From Cubamyces lactineus (Eukaryota; Basidiomycota; Agaricomycetes; Polyporales; Polyporaceae): a stretch of 64,000 nt of DNA. A program made the position numbers and the translations under genes. The stretch is from the NCBI GenBank assembly GCA_022376465.1, contig JACDTU010000007.1, forward strand, positions 1,240,001 to 1,304,000, given 5' to 3'. The notes below the pieces were generated by a model. The model saw only the letters and a program-made list of their open reading frames with translations, did no database searches and was not told where the DNA came from. Position 1 is the stretch's first letter. Every line of letters starts with the position of its first letter. Positions 54,248-64,000 of the stretch are shown here, piece by piece.

Positions 54248-56682
54248 ATGCTGAAGCCTGGTATCATCGCGGAGTCCCAGTCGGTGCCGCGAGCGCACCA
54301 GCGCACAGGGCTCTGGCGCAACCTCTGTATCGCGGCTGTTTCTCTTTGGGTTATCTACAACGTCTATGGCTCTCTGGAACGTCATGGCTGCTCGAAACAC
54401 CTTCCCTCTGAAACGGTGCCCGAGAGCAATCGCACGCGCGTACCGTCCGCTACCCGTAACCCTGCGTACCTCATTCGCGCTTCTAATGGCGCGGTCGCGA
54501 GCGAGAACGAGCTCTGTTCGGATATCGGTGTCGATGTCATGAAGGATGGAGGGAATGCAGTCGATGCAGCTGTCAGCACGACGCTCTGCATAGGTGTCGT
54601 CAATATGTTCTCGTGAGTTGCTGCCACACGCATATGCGTTGTGCGGGAGACTGACAACCAGCGCGCGAAGGTCCGGTATTGGCGGCGGAGGGTTCATGAC
54701 CGTGCGCATTCCCCCAACAAGCCCGAACGCCTCATCAGAGGTGTTCACAATCGACTTCCGCGAGACCGCGCCCGCACTGAGCAACAAGACCATGTATGTA
54801 GACGACCCGTTGTCCGCGCGCTGGGGTGGGCTCGCGGTAGGTGTCCCAGGCGAGCTGCGAGGTCTCGAGGAAGCGCACAAGCGATGGGGTACACTGCCCT
54901 GGAAGCGTCTAGTGCAGCCTGCCGTTGACCTTGCTGCGGGGTGGACGGTGCAGCCTGAGCTGTCTCGCAGACTGGAGGTCAGTGTGTTCTCTTGCCGCGC
55001 GAGGTCTTGTCTTGTGCATGCGAGAGCGCTGTTGACCGAATGGTTCCGTCCGGGGTGCGCAGATGTTTGCTCCACTGATGCTGAACCACCCCGACTGGAA
55101 GCCCATTTTTGCACCCGAAGGCCGTCTGTTACAAACGGGTGAAACCATCCGCCGAACGAACCTTTCTCGAACGCTCGCGACCATCGCAGAAGAGGGTCCA
55201 GAAGCGTTCTACAAGGGCCCTATCGCAGACGCTATCGTCGCGAAAGTGAAGGAGACTGGGGGTATCTTGTCTCACCAAGATCTTGAGGACTACCAGGTCC
55301 AAGTGAACCGCGCGTTGCAGGGGACATACCGTGGCCGGAAAGTATACACCCCGCACGCGCCCACCTCTGGGCCTGTGTTGATTCATATGCTGAATCTAAT
55401 GGAGCATTACGATAATTTGCAAGAGGAGGGCCGGTCTCTGCTGAACGTCCACCGATTCATTGAGGCTATGAAATGTGAGTACGGTAGGGTAGAGGTGGAC
55501 GAGAAGCGACTCATCATGTAACTGGCTATGCGCAGTTGGCTTTGCTGCTAGGTGAGTGGCTAGTACTTGCGCACGCCAGAATATGAAGGTGACAGATGTA
55601 TCCACATCAGGACCAGGATAGGTGATCCCGCTTACCATGACGAAGTGAAGCGTATCCATCAGATTCCGACCAAGGAGTATGCTGCTGAAGTGTTCGCTAA
55701 CATTACTGACGTATGTGTTTCCATCTGTCTACGAGCATACGGGTACTCATTCGATGGATGCAGGATCATACTCATTCGCCCGAGTATTACCACCCTGTAT
55801 ATGACGTTGTTGTCGACCACGGCACTGTGAGTCCAGTTTGTTGTAGCCGGAATGTTGTGATACGGATGTTCACGCTTATCTCAGAGTCATTCATCTTTCC
55901 TTGACAAGGACGGAATGGCCGTCGCGCTTACCACCACAGTGAACCTAGTCTTCGGCTCTGCCGTGCTTGACCCCGTCACTGGCGTCATTCTCAATGATGA
56001 GGTACGGAACGTTTCGCTTGGCGTGCGTCTTGGACAAGTATTCTGACATTTCATGCTTCATAGATGGACGACTTCTCGACGCCCGGAATGCCGAACGCAT
56101 TCGGGCTATATCCCTCCCCTTGTAGGTATCGTCGAGCCCTTACAGTTGTACGGTGTATTGATCTTTTCCGCAGACAACTACCCTGAACCCGGCAAGCGAC
56201 CACTGTCCTCGACGACCCCTACCATTATCGAACACGAGGATGGGTCGTTCTACCTTGCCATCGGCGGCTCTGGCGGCTCTCGTATCTTCCCTGCCGTCTT
56301 CCAAGTACTCCTCAACTTGGACTGGGGTATGGATGTGAGCGCAGCGATTGAATATGGGCGCCTGCACAATCAGCTATTCCCCACTATGGTCGACACGGAT
56401 GATATCCTTCCTCCTTCCCTACTTGATGGACTACGAGAGAAGGGGCATAATATCACCGGTGAGTGGATCCCATACGTAGGACTCATTCTAGCCACTAACA
56501 TTGTACGGCAGTGTCCGACACAAACCGAGTCGCGGCTGTCATCCAAGCAGTCGTCAAACCGAATGCGACGATTTACGGTGAGCTACGCCGCCCGTCATCA
56601 TAATCAACATGTAGTAAACTGAAGCTTATTCGCTGCAGCGGCGAGTGACTCCAGGAAGAACGGGATTGCAGCGGGCTATTAG
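54248..56682 (+). CDS. gamma-glutamyltransferase (glutathione hydrolase)
   Basis: This N-terminal nucleophile hydrolase cleaves the gamma-glutamyl bond of glutathione. The ATG at 54248 starts a short cytosolic segment, then one membrane anchor ([18 protein letters not shown]), as in yeast Ecm38. The large-subunit part reads [53 protein letters not shown] and [20 protein letters not shown]. The autoprocessing site and nucleophile Thr lie in [20 protein letters not shown], split by an intron at 55827-55884. Small-subunit motifs include [17 protein letters not shown] and [20 protein letters not shown]. The model ends NGIAAGY at TAG 56680-56682. The frame is intact across about nine exons. It recovers Cys and Glu from glutathione, which ties loosely to the sulfur genes nearby. 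Confidence 0.9.
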
Positions 56683-57150
56683 TGGGCTTCGATGTTCTGA
56701 CCATGTTGCTGGAATAGACGTGCCTTGCGGTCCCTGGAGTGTGATCACTGCGAAGTCTCGACCCGTCTCTCGCCTGACCACTGACTACTTCTCGCCAGTT
56801 TATCCGTGCAACAGGTGGGTTGGCGCAACAAGTCAGGGTCCTTTGGTCGCGGCCCGGGCGCTTCACACGTTTGATGCTCTTTCTGGGAGTGCTTCTCTTC
56901 TTTCGTATTCTTGTACCAACCGTGCACCGCTGTCATGGAAGCAACCGCCACACGCGACCCCGCCAACATGATGTTCACGGGACCGCAGTCGGGCACGTAG
57001 GATAAACCTCGCCTTTGCTACAACTGGCGAAGTATCCCCGGATCGCCTTCTGACTTTGGCTTTCCGTCCTCTGAGTTGCGGTTTATAACGGGTGCGTGCG
57101 CTGGCGGATATGCCAGCGTGCTCGTTGCGTCTCTCTAGCGACTGTCTACG
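56683..57150. other. intergenic, mannanase promoter
   Basis: A TTTATAA box near 57082-57088 lies about 65 bases upstream of the mannanase ATG. No gene is visible. Confidence 0.45.
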
Positions 57151-59234
57151 ATGTTTGGTGTCGGTCTTGTGTCGTTGGCTCTGGCGCTTGCGCCGTTCGT
57201 GAACGCCGCTGCTCCGGAGTGGGGACAGGTGAACTCGCTACACTCCGTCGCTATAGAAAACCATACTCATACTCTGATACTTAGTGCGGTGGTATCGGTT
57301 GGACCGGTGACACCAGTACGTGTGCATCCCATCATCTAGAGACGGGTGCTGAACTGATGCCTGTGACTTCGCAGCTTGTGTCGCCGGCACCGTCTGCACC
57401 GTCCAAAACCCGTACTACTCTCAATGCTTGCCCGGAACTTCCAGCGTGCCTACGACGACCCCGACGACGGTGCCGCCCACCAGCAGCCCGAGTACTCCGA
57501 CGACTACATCCGTCCCGCCTCCGAGTTCGACCGGTTTCGTGAAGGTGTCCGGGCAGAAATTCGTGCTCAACGGGGAGACGTATCCCCTCGTCGGGTATGT
57601 ATTTATCAGATGGTTATTTTCGCGATAACACGTGCAGTACACTCATCGATGCGACAACAGCGCCAACTCGTACTGGGTCGGGCTCATGGGCTACAGCACT
57701 GCGCAGATGAACCAGGCGTTCTCAGACATTGCGGCCACCGGAGCGACGACCGTCCGGACTTGGTGAGCGGCTTTGTAGCCTTGAATCACGTTCTGCGCCG
57801 AGCTAATCTGGGAGGACCGCAGGGGTTTCAACGACGTAACGATAGCGAATGGGATCTATTACCAGCTTTGGCAGAATGGCAAGGCGACGGTGAACACCGG
57901 CGCGACTGGGTTGGAGAACTTTGGTGCGTGTCCTGCGCGTTCATGAGACCTGACGGTTATATCCTGAAACTTGATGTGTAGACAATGTGATTGCTGCGGC
58001 GAAGGCAAATGGCCTGCGCCTGATTGTAGCTCTGTGGGTATTGCAATCGTTTGTCAGAATGGCGTGAATACTGACATGGGAACGCAGCACGAACAACTGG
58101 AGCGACTATGGTGGCATGGACGTCTACGTCCAGCAAATTGCCGGCTCCCCTGACCATGACCTGTTTTACACCAACGCGGACGTTATTGTCAGTCCGCGGC
58201 TCTGCGTTCGTATTAGCTAAGTGGATGCTAACGACAGGTTTCACAGGCTGCGTACAAGTCTTACATCAAGACGTTCGTCGGACGTTACGTTAACGAGCCG
58301 ACGATCCTGGGCTGGGAGCTTGCAAACGAGCCGAGGTGCAGCGGCAGTACCGGGTATGTGTGAGATTTCCAGGATCTCGGACGATACTGACGCGGGAGGA
58401 GTCAGGACGAGCACCGGAACGTGCACGACGCAAACGATCACCAAATGGGCAAGCGACATCTCGGCATACATCAAGTCGATTGACTCCAACCACCTTGTTG
58501 CTATCGGTGATGAGGGCTTCTTCAACGATCCTGGAAACCCGAGCTACCCGTACCAGTGAGTGGATATACATACGTTACTCCGTTTTCTTTTTTCGTCAAT
58601 ACACACAACAACGTAGGGGTTCAGAAGGTATCGACTTCAATGCGAACCTCAACATCAGCACCATCGACTTCGGCACCGCGCATGTGAGTCAGCCACGTCC
58701 TACGTAACACCGCATAAGAGCGCACAAACTAATCGTACCATTCTCGTAGCTCTACCCTGTGCGTGTCATCTCTCCGCGTCCTCTGTTCCCGTAAGATGTC
58801 CTAATTGCCGCCGCAGATCAGCTGGGGACAGACTTCCGACCCGACCGGTTGGGGTTCGCAATGGATCACGGACCATGCCACTTCCCAGAAGGCTGCGAAC
58901 AAGCCAGTGATTTTGGAGGAATTCGGAGTGACCGACAGTCAGGCGTCCACGTACACGGCATGGTACAACACGGTTATCACCTCTGGCCTTACCGGAGACC
59001 TGATCTGGTATGCCGTCACTTATCGCGTGTGATTGAAACGAATTCTAAGACCGTCTGTAGGCAAGCTGGCTCGCACTTTTCCACCGGCAGCACTCCGGAC
59101 GATGGTTACGCCGTGAGTATATTTTCAGAGCGGGGGACTCATTCCTATTGACGTTGTTGCACTAGATCTACCCTGACGACCCGGTGTACCCTATTGAGTC
59201 ACAGCACTTTGCCGCAGTAAAGGCTAGGGGATAA
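57151..59234 (+). CDS. man5: secreted endo-beta-1,4-mannanase, CBM1-GH5 (GH5_7 type)
   Basis: This enzyme cuts the mannan backbone of wood hemicellulose outside the cell. A signal peptide ([19 protein letters not shown]) leads into an N-terminal cellulose-binding CBM1: [36 protein letters not shown] Thr/Pro/Ser linker ([20 protein letters not shown]) follows. The GH5 domain starts near [20 protein letters not shown] and [12 protein letters not shown]. It includes [15 protein letters not shown] and [13 protein letters not shown]. The acid/base Glu is in [12 protein letters not shown] and the nucleophile Glu in [10 protein letters not shown]. The end is [15 protein letters not shown] with stop TAA 59232-59234. 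Around a dozen short introns break the gene, normal for polypore CAZymes; one lies inside the CBM1. Confidence 0.9.
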
Positions 59235-59295
59235 GACTATGCCGGCGGGAGTTCGATCACCAAAAGCGGGACGTAGTATGATGTATTACTCAGTG

Positions 59296-59305
59296 ATTCG
59301 GAATT
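59296..59305 (+). promoter_or_regulatory. ATTCGGAATT element, copy 4
   Basis: This is an exact match to the core shared by the three copies upstream of transporter B. It lies 62 bases past the mannanase stop and about 565 bases upstream of the persulfide dioxygenase-like ATG. Confidence 0.35.
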
Positions 59306-59735
59306 GAGCAACTTGCCAAGCGTTGATATTGACAGTCACTATGTCGTCTCATGGCCGCTACGACTCGCATCTTGCCATGCGACTTCTAAGCACGGTCACG
59401 TTCATTGATTTCATGCTGCTTCTAGGCCCTATTGGACTCGTTCTTCCGCCTGTGGGTTTATAACCACTGACAGGATTCCGCATTCTACGAGGTTGAAGCG
59501 TGTAGGACTCGCTATACGGGTGGCTGTGTCGGCATAGGAGACGAGTATTGTCGGCGCCTAAGCGATTATCGGGCCTCTTCCTCTTTCCTCTACTTTCAGC
59601 TGCATGTCCTCCATCGACGCGTAATTTCTTCTCTCAGGCTACTTGGAGTGATGCTGGCGAGCTGTACGTATGAGTTCCTGGACTTCTTGTGATCTGGGAC
59701 GGTTCCGTCAGCGGAACTGGCCCCCTATGCCACCC

Positions 59736-59745
59736 ATTCGGAATT
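59736..59745 (+). promoter_or_regulatory. ATTCGGAATT element, copy 5
   Basis: This exact match lies about 125 bases upstream of the persulfide dioxygenase-like ATG and just upstream of its TATA-like sequence, a normal position for an activator site. Confidence 0.4.
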
Positions 59746-59868
59746 CGGGTCGCTCGTGACGCAGGAGGCCTCTCGCCGTGCTCCTCAATTCGGATTGCCT
59801 CGAACTCGCCCCTCCACCTTATATACAGACCTGTTCTGGGATCTGTACAGCTACGAATTCTGCCCCTC

Positions 59869-61184
59869 ATGCTCAGAGCCTCCGCACTTCGACCTGTTGC
59901 GCGTATCTCCTCTGTCGCCCGTTCCAGCTCTCGTTCAGTCCATTCGCGTCTCAACCCCTCTGCGGTCACCCAGCATCCCGCTTTCAAGGCAGGAGAAGTG
60001 CACTTGAACCGTCCTACCATGAGATCTTACAGCATTGCTTCCGCTGAACACGACTCGTCGGCCGACGGCACCTTCATGTCTCGCGCTAGCGCAAACAGGA
60101 TCCCTCCCGCTGAGCCCTGGAGGCGTCACGAGAGCCCTGACCCAGACACCACTCCTACTGTCTTCACGTTCTTTGAGAAGGCTACTTCGACCTGGCAATA
60201 CGTTGTTGTGGACCCCAAGACAAGCAACGCTGTGATCGTCGACCCGGTCCTTGACTATGAGCCGAACTCTGGTACAATTTCGACGGAGACCGCGGATGGC
60301 CTTGTCTCATTCGTAGAGCACAATGAGCTGCGCGTCACGCACATTCTGTGAGTACCATGATGATAGTGTCAACGCTGTCATTGATATCTCCTGCTTTGAC
60401 CAGCGAGACGCATGCACATGCCGATCATCTCACGGCAGCCCAATACCTCAAACAGCAGTTGGACGGGCACGTCCCTGTCTGCATCGGTCAACGCATCATG
60501 CGAGTGCAGAGCACATTTGCACCCATTTATGGGTTCGATGCGGCAGCGTTGGAGAACACGTTTGACGTCTACTTCAAGGACAACGAGGAGTTCAACCTCG
60601 GGTCCCTGTCATGCCATGTGATGCATCTCCCTGGTCACACCCCTGACCATGTTGGCTATGTTATCGGCAAAGCTGTGTTCACTGGGGATTCGATCTTCAA
60701 TGTATGTCGATCATTTGTTCGGGTGTTATGCGGGGCGTGCTCACTCGGCGACAGCCTGACGTAGGCTCTGCTCGTGCCGATTTCCCGGGGGGTGACGCTG
60801 AGAAACTGTATGAGGTGAGTAGTTGTCCCCGAGATTGTCAGTTTCAAGTTCTGAAGGGAAGCTCCCGTGTGACAGTCAATGCAACGCCTTCTCTCTTTGC
60901 CGGAGGACTATCGACTCTACGTCGGGCACGACTATCCGCAGAATCGCGATCAGACGTGCTTTGCAACTGTTGCAGATCAACGGGCAAAGAACAAGCACGT
61001 CAAAGTTGGTACGACTCCGGCGGATTTCATTCAGTTCCGGAGGGAGCGGGATGCCGTTCTAGGAGCCCCCCGTCTTCTCCATCCTTCCCTGCAAGTCAAC
61101 ATCCGCGCTGGAAAGCTGCCCCCGCCAGATGAGAAGGGAAGAATCTTCTTGCGCATCCCCGTTCGGGTCGATCTCCAATTGTAG
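59869..61184 (+). CDS. ETHE1-like persulfide dioxygenase (metallo-beta-lactamase fold)
   Basis: By family this mitochondrial iron enzyme oxidises glutathione persulfide to sulfite. The ATG at 59869 begins an Arg/Ser-rich, acid-poor presequence (MLRASALRPVARISSVARSS) typical of mitochondrial import. The fold starts at PTVFTFFEKATSTWQYVVVD, then NAVIVDPVLDYEP. The metal site is ETHAHADHLTAAQYLKQQL (HxHxDH), with later ligands in HVMHLPGHTPDHVGYVIG and VFTGDSIFN. The next exons read PDVGSARADFPGGDAEKLYE, then LPEDYRLYVGHDYPQNRDQ with the last His ligand. It ends IPVRVDLQL at TAG 61182-61184. The sequence is closer to the bacterial-type branch (with GHDYP and a C-terminal extension) than to classical glyoxalase II. 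The ATTCGGAATT sites upstream are shared with an SSU1-type sulfite exporter candidate. Confidence 0.87.
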
Positions 61185-61642
61185 AACCAGTGAGCGACCG
61201 GTGACGGTACGGCCTCATGTTCCCCTCTCTACTATGCAGTTGTTGCTATCAATCAAAGACGGGTTTCATTAACTTCTTTGTCAAGTACCTCGGCATGCCC
61301 GAGGCGCAGTGTCGCAACGCTATATTGGGACACGCAGGAGATCCCGTCCACGATCTGCTTGGCAATAACAAATGTGTCGGTCTCAGCATCCGTAGTGGCG
61401 GTGTTGTCCACAGTAAGCAGGCGTCCTATCCGGCGTCGAGTACACGACGACTCGGAAGTCGGCGTTGGTACGCTGGAAGAACGGAAGCCGCTGATCAGTG
61501 GTGATTCATATGTCACCACGTCGAGGCGATACCTCATCCGCCCATCCCCTGTCTTCGCACATTCTGAAGTATAAGACCGGCTAGGACAGCGGGCACACAT
61601 GGCTCGCTACCCTCGACATCCTCCTCCGTCATCCAATTCGCT
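61185..61642. other. intergenic region
   Basis: This lies between two rightward genes. Frames on both strands (for example VKYLGMPEAQCRNAILGH on plus) are short and unsupported by splice sites. Confidence 0.35.
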
Positions 61643-62905
61643 ATGAACCGTCTACCTATGGAGATCTGGCGTGAGGTGTTCACGCATGCGTGCACCGACG
61701 GAGGTCTCACAGGCACGTCATTGATGCTCGTGTGCAGGTTCTTCTACAATGCTTCGCTCCCGATACGCTTTCGTTCTCTGTCCTTTCGCTCACTCCATCA
61801 GATCGAGCTCTTCCTAGACTACGCGCGACGTTACGAGGAAAGGCATGCGGGATCCAAGCCAAGAGTACACCATCTTTTGCTCTCTTTCTCGAACACCTCT
61901 ATGGACACGCCAGAGTCAAGCCCGGCCAGTTCACCAGGCACAGACGCGAACGACGTCGACCAGTGGGTCACCTCCCGAAGACTGCGCGAAGAGGAGAAGG
62001 CGGCCTGGGACGACAAGTTTACCCAACTCCTCCCAGACCTGTTTGAGCTCGTCGCGCCTCACTTGCGGACGCTCGCGCTGTTGCAATCCGACGGGTTTAC
62101 GTTACCGCCAATCCGAAACGTCCTTCCTCGGCTTCGCGAGCTCACTCTCTTGGTGGGTATCTCGGTGATGCTCAACGGCGGGGACGGCTACCAGGTGGAT
62201 GGCCGATCCCGCACGTCACACCTCCGACCACATGGATCTGAATCTCCCGCGGACGCTGATGTCGATGACGCCGTCAACGACGAAAACGAAAACGGCTCGG
62301 ACACGTCCGGCCTACTGGAAGCGCCCATATCCTCCGCCGCGACACAGTGCTCGCCGCCAGTGCCATGCGCGCGCTTCCCCGCGCTCGAACGACTGCACGT
62401 CGTCTGCGGCCGCCATCGCGACTTCCGTCTGCGCGAGACTCTCGCGCACCTGCCGCGCCTCGCCCCCGCACTCACGCACCTCCGCATCTCGAACGCGACG
62501 TACACGCACGAGGCGTGTATCCCCGGCTTCCTCCGCGCCGCGCTCGGGATGCCGTTCCCCGAATTCGCGTTCCTCGGGACCGCGTCCCCGCCTCGACTCG
62601 TGCAGCGACCACCGGGCGCAGACCCGGACACGCATGCTTCGCTACCCGCGCTACGGAATGTCGTGGTGCATTCGGTGCTACCGCCTTCCGGTGGGGCGTG
62701 CGGGAACCCGTACATGGAGTACGTCGCGCTTATGGACGCGGTGAACGCGATCAGCGAAGCGTGCGAGGGGACCGAGACCGTGCGGGTGCGTTCGGTGAGG
62801 AGTGACCGCGCGAAACACCGGCATTGGGAGGAGCTCGTCGCGCGGCAGTGGGTCGAGCGGATCGAGGGTGGGTACGGGTGTTGGGTAGGCTGCGAGGTTT
62901 CGTGA
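61643..62905 (+). CDS. F-box domain protein
   Basis: This is a single-exon gene of 420 residues. The N-terminal F-box reads MNRLPMEIWREVFTHACTDG, then TSLMLVCRFFYNASLPIRFR, and would bind Skp1 in an SCF ubiquitin ligase. The rest has leucine-rich-like spacing (LPRLRELTLLVGI, FPALERLHVVCGRHRDF, LPRLAPALTHLRISNATYTH) interrupted by an acidic disordered insert (DVDDAVNDENENGSD). Large families of such F-box/LRR-like proteins are common in Agaricomycetes. The substrate is unknown. The minus-strand frame at 62188-63093 is a compositional shadow of this gene. Confidence 0.85.
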   Translation: MNRLPMEIWREVFTHACTDGGLTGTSLMLVCRFFYNASLPIRFRSLSFRSLHQIELFLDYARRYEERHAGSKPRVHHLLLSFSNTSMDTPESSPASSPGTDANDVDQWVTSRRLREEEKAAWDDKFTQLLPDLFELVAPHLRTLALLQSDGFTLPPIRNVLPRLRELTLLVGISVMLNGGDGYQVDGRSRTSHLRPHGSESPADADVDDAVNDENENGSDTSGLLEAPISSAATQCSPPVPCARFPALERLHVVCGRHRDFRLRETLAHLPRLAPALTHLRISNATYTHEACIPGFLRAALGMPFPEFAFLGTASPPRLVQRPPGADPDTHASLPALRNVVVHSVLPPSGGACGNPYMEYVALMDAVNAISEACEGTETVRVRSVRSDRAKHRHWEELVARQWVERIEGGYGCWVGCEVS

Positions 62906-63792
62906 TGACTCGCTGCGGGCGTGTACGATGCAACACTGGAGGTTGTAATGGTTTCATATATCCTTAGGAGTAAGTGACACGCTGGTGCTTTGTGCGTCTG
63001 CGCTGATGGACCGTCTCTGCAGCTGGTCAGATTCGGACTCACGTAGACTATGGACTTTTTGGACATGATACAGCGAGCGCAGTGCAGCATCACGACTCAT
63101 GCGTGCAACCCGACGAGTCCTGTAGGCATGGTAAGAGCATGGTGACCGTAGCGATGACAGTAGCGCGTGTTTGATGCTCGGGAACGTGTCCTGTGCGTTG
63201 CATTGTCTTCGCTCCCGAAACAACGACGTAGCTGTGCAGTCTGCGGGTTCGACGTACATGCTTCTCATCAATGATCATTGGTTCACTGCCTCCTGCCTCC
63301 TTGATTTACAAGGAGGACGAGGCCTTGAGCGAAGTTGATCGTCTATACCGAGATAACGCAACGCTCACATTGACAGGTACCAGGGCGTTCTATCTTGTGG
63401 TGTGTATACAACCTACAAACGCTCGCGAGCGGCCCATAAGATATATCCAATGGTACGTACGATGGCTAGCGTGTGGCACCGAAGCAGGGATGCCGTGATC
63501 CCGTCTTTGGAGCCTCATTTGTCGGCCTCCAGGGAGCCTGCAGGTGGGGCGGTAAGACCTTTTCCTCGTATATATGCAATGAGCAGTCCCAAGGCATAGT
63601 TCGATTGCTGTCGTCCAGAGAATACCAGTGCCATCACTGCAGTGTGCGAGGTGAGAGCTTTGGGCGAGAGCGAGTTCTATCGCACTGATCTCTAGTTTCA
63701 GTCCTGGCCTGCCATGGATGTACCGCCATCATCTTCAGCAATATCCACTAGTGTGTTCTGTGTCGTCAGTGCACCTTCGCGTGTAATTGACT
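62906..63792. other. intergenic region
   Basis: No gene is supported. The frames are short and without recognisable motifs. Confidence 0.4.
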
Positions 63793-64000
63793 ATGTTATG
63801 CTTACTAGCTGTATTGCCTGAAGTAACCTTGGCTACATTCGCTGCCTACACACAGCCGTCAGAACCCTGCTACAATAGGACAACAGCAGGCTACTTGAGG
63901 CGTTCCAATGGTGCACACCCAAGCACAGGAGTAGTCCTGGCTGGAGCGTTTGGAGGCATTGGCGGAGGATTACTCCTGATTGCGCTATTTTGCCTGTATA
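63793..64000 (+). CDS. partial membrane protein cut by the window edge
   Basis: The ATG at 63793 opens a frame with a signal-like start (MLCLLAVLPEVTLATFAAY), then TQPSEPCYNRTTAGYLRRSN and a strongly hydrophobic Gly-rich helix (VVLAGAFGGIGGGLLLIALF). It is still open at the right edge. The layout suggests a short extracellular domain and one membrane span, as in many fungal cell-surface proteins with GG-rich helices. The first exon could lie further upstream, so the start is uncertain. Confidence 0.4.
   Translation, partial: MLCLLAVLPEVTLATFAAYTQPSEPCYNRTTAGYLRRSNGAHPSTGVVLAGAFGGIGGGLLLIALFCLY

Larger units (their letters stand above)
59235..59868. other. intergenic, promoter of the persulfide dioxygenase-like gene
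   Basis: This region holds two exact ATTCGGAATT words (59296-59305 and 59736-59745), a near match AATTCGGATT at 59787-59796, and a TATA-like CTTATATACAG at about 59818-59828. Confidence 0.5.

Noticed and set aside
54170..55114. 314-residue minus-strand frame
   Set aside because: Antisense to gamma-glutamyltransferase exons, which carry clear family motifs.
62188..63093. 301-residue minus-strand frame
   Set aside because: Antisense to the F-box gene; caused by its codon bias and not supported by motifs.

Overview
The window is nuclear DNA of a filamentous basidiomycete, most likely a wood-decay Agaricomycete (Polyporales or a close relative). The evidence is gene structure and content. Genes are densely packed and cut by many short introns (about 45-70 bases, GT-AG, often with a CTAAC-type branch site). 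The gene set includes polyporopepsin-like aspartic proteases, a CBM1-GH5 mannanase, a fungal 'glycopeptide' secreted protein and an AreA-type GATA factor carrying the fungal DUF1752 block. Exon joins below were read by eye; gene ends are firmer than internal splice sites.

Layout. 0.7-4.4 kb (-): large disordered protein of unknown function. 6.1-7.7 kb (+): secreted A1 aspartic protease. 8.3-9.3 kb (-): secreted glycopeptide-like protein. 10.0-15.2 kb (-): Sec7-PH Arf exchange factor. 15.5-19.3 kb (-): AreA/NIT2-like nitrogen GATA factor, followed by the largest gene-free gap (about 5 kb). 24.3-25.9 kb (-): second aspartic protease, a close paralogue of the first in opposite orientation. 26.9-28.5 kb (-): signal peptide peptidase. 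29.1-34.7 kb: two SSU1-family sulfite/organic-acid transporters in convergent orientation on either side of a HAD phosphatase. 35.9-39.3 kb (+): type II phosphatidylinositol 4-kinase. 39.6-42.4 kb (-): Tat-SF1/Cus2-like splicing factor and a small protein that may be a complex I accessory subunit. 43.1-44.0 kb (+): UPF0643 protein. 44.7-48.4 kb (-): S10 serine carboxypeptidase homologue with altered catalytic motifs and a 1.5-kb intron bounded by two inverted tRNA-derived SINEs. 49.7-51.8 kb (-): disordered orphan protein. 52.4-53.7 kb (+): PP2C phosphatase. 54.2-56.7 kb (+): gamma-glutamyltransferase. 57.2-59.2 kb (+): CBM1-GH5 mannanase. 59.9-61.2 kb (+): ETHE1-like persulfide dioxygenase. 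61.6-62.9 kb (+): F-box protein. 63.8 kb to the right edge (+): start of a membrane protein.

Two signals stand out. First, an unusual intron in the carboxypeptidase gene runs from one SINE tail to the other. The SINEs are inverted, both keep intact pol III A and B boxes, and they enclose a frameshifted piece of another gene. Second, the 10-base word ATTCGGAATT occurs three times upstream of one SSU1-type transporter and twice upstream of the ETHE1-like persulfide dioxygenase. I noticed it nowhere else in the window as an exact match. It may be a shared control site linking sulfite production and sulfite export.
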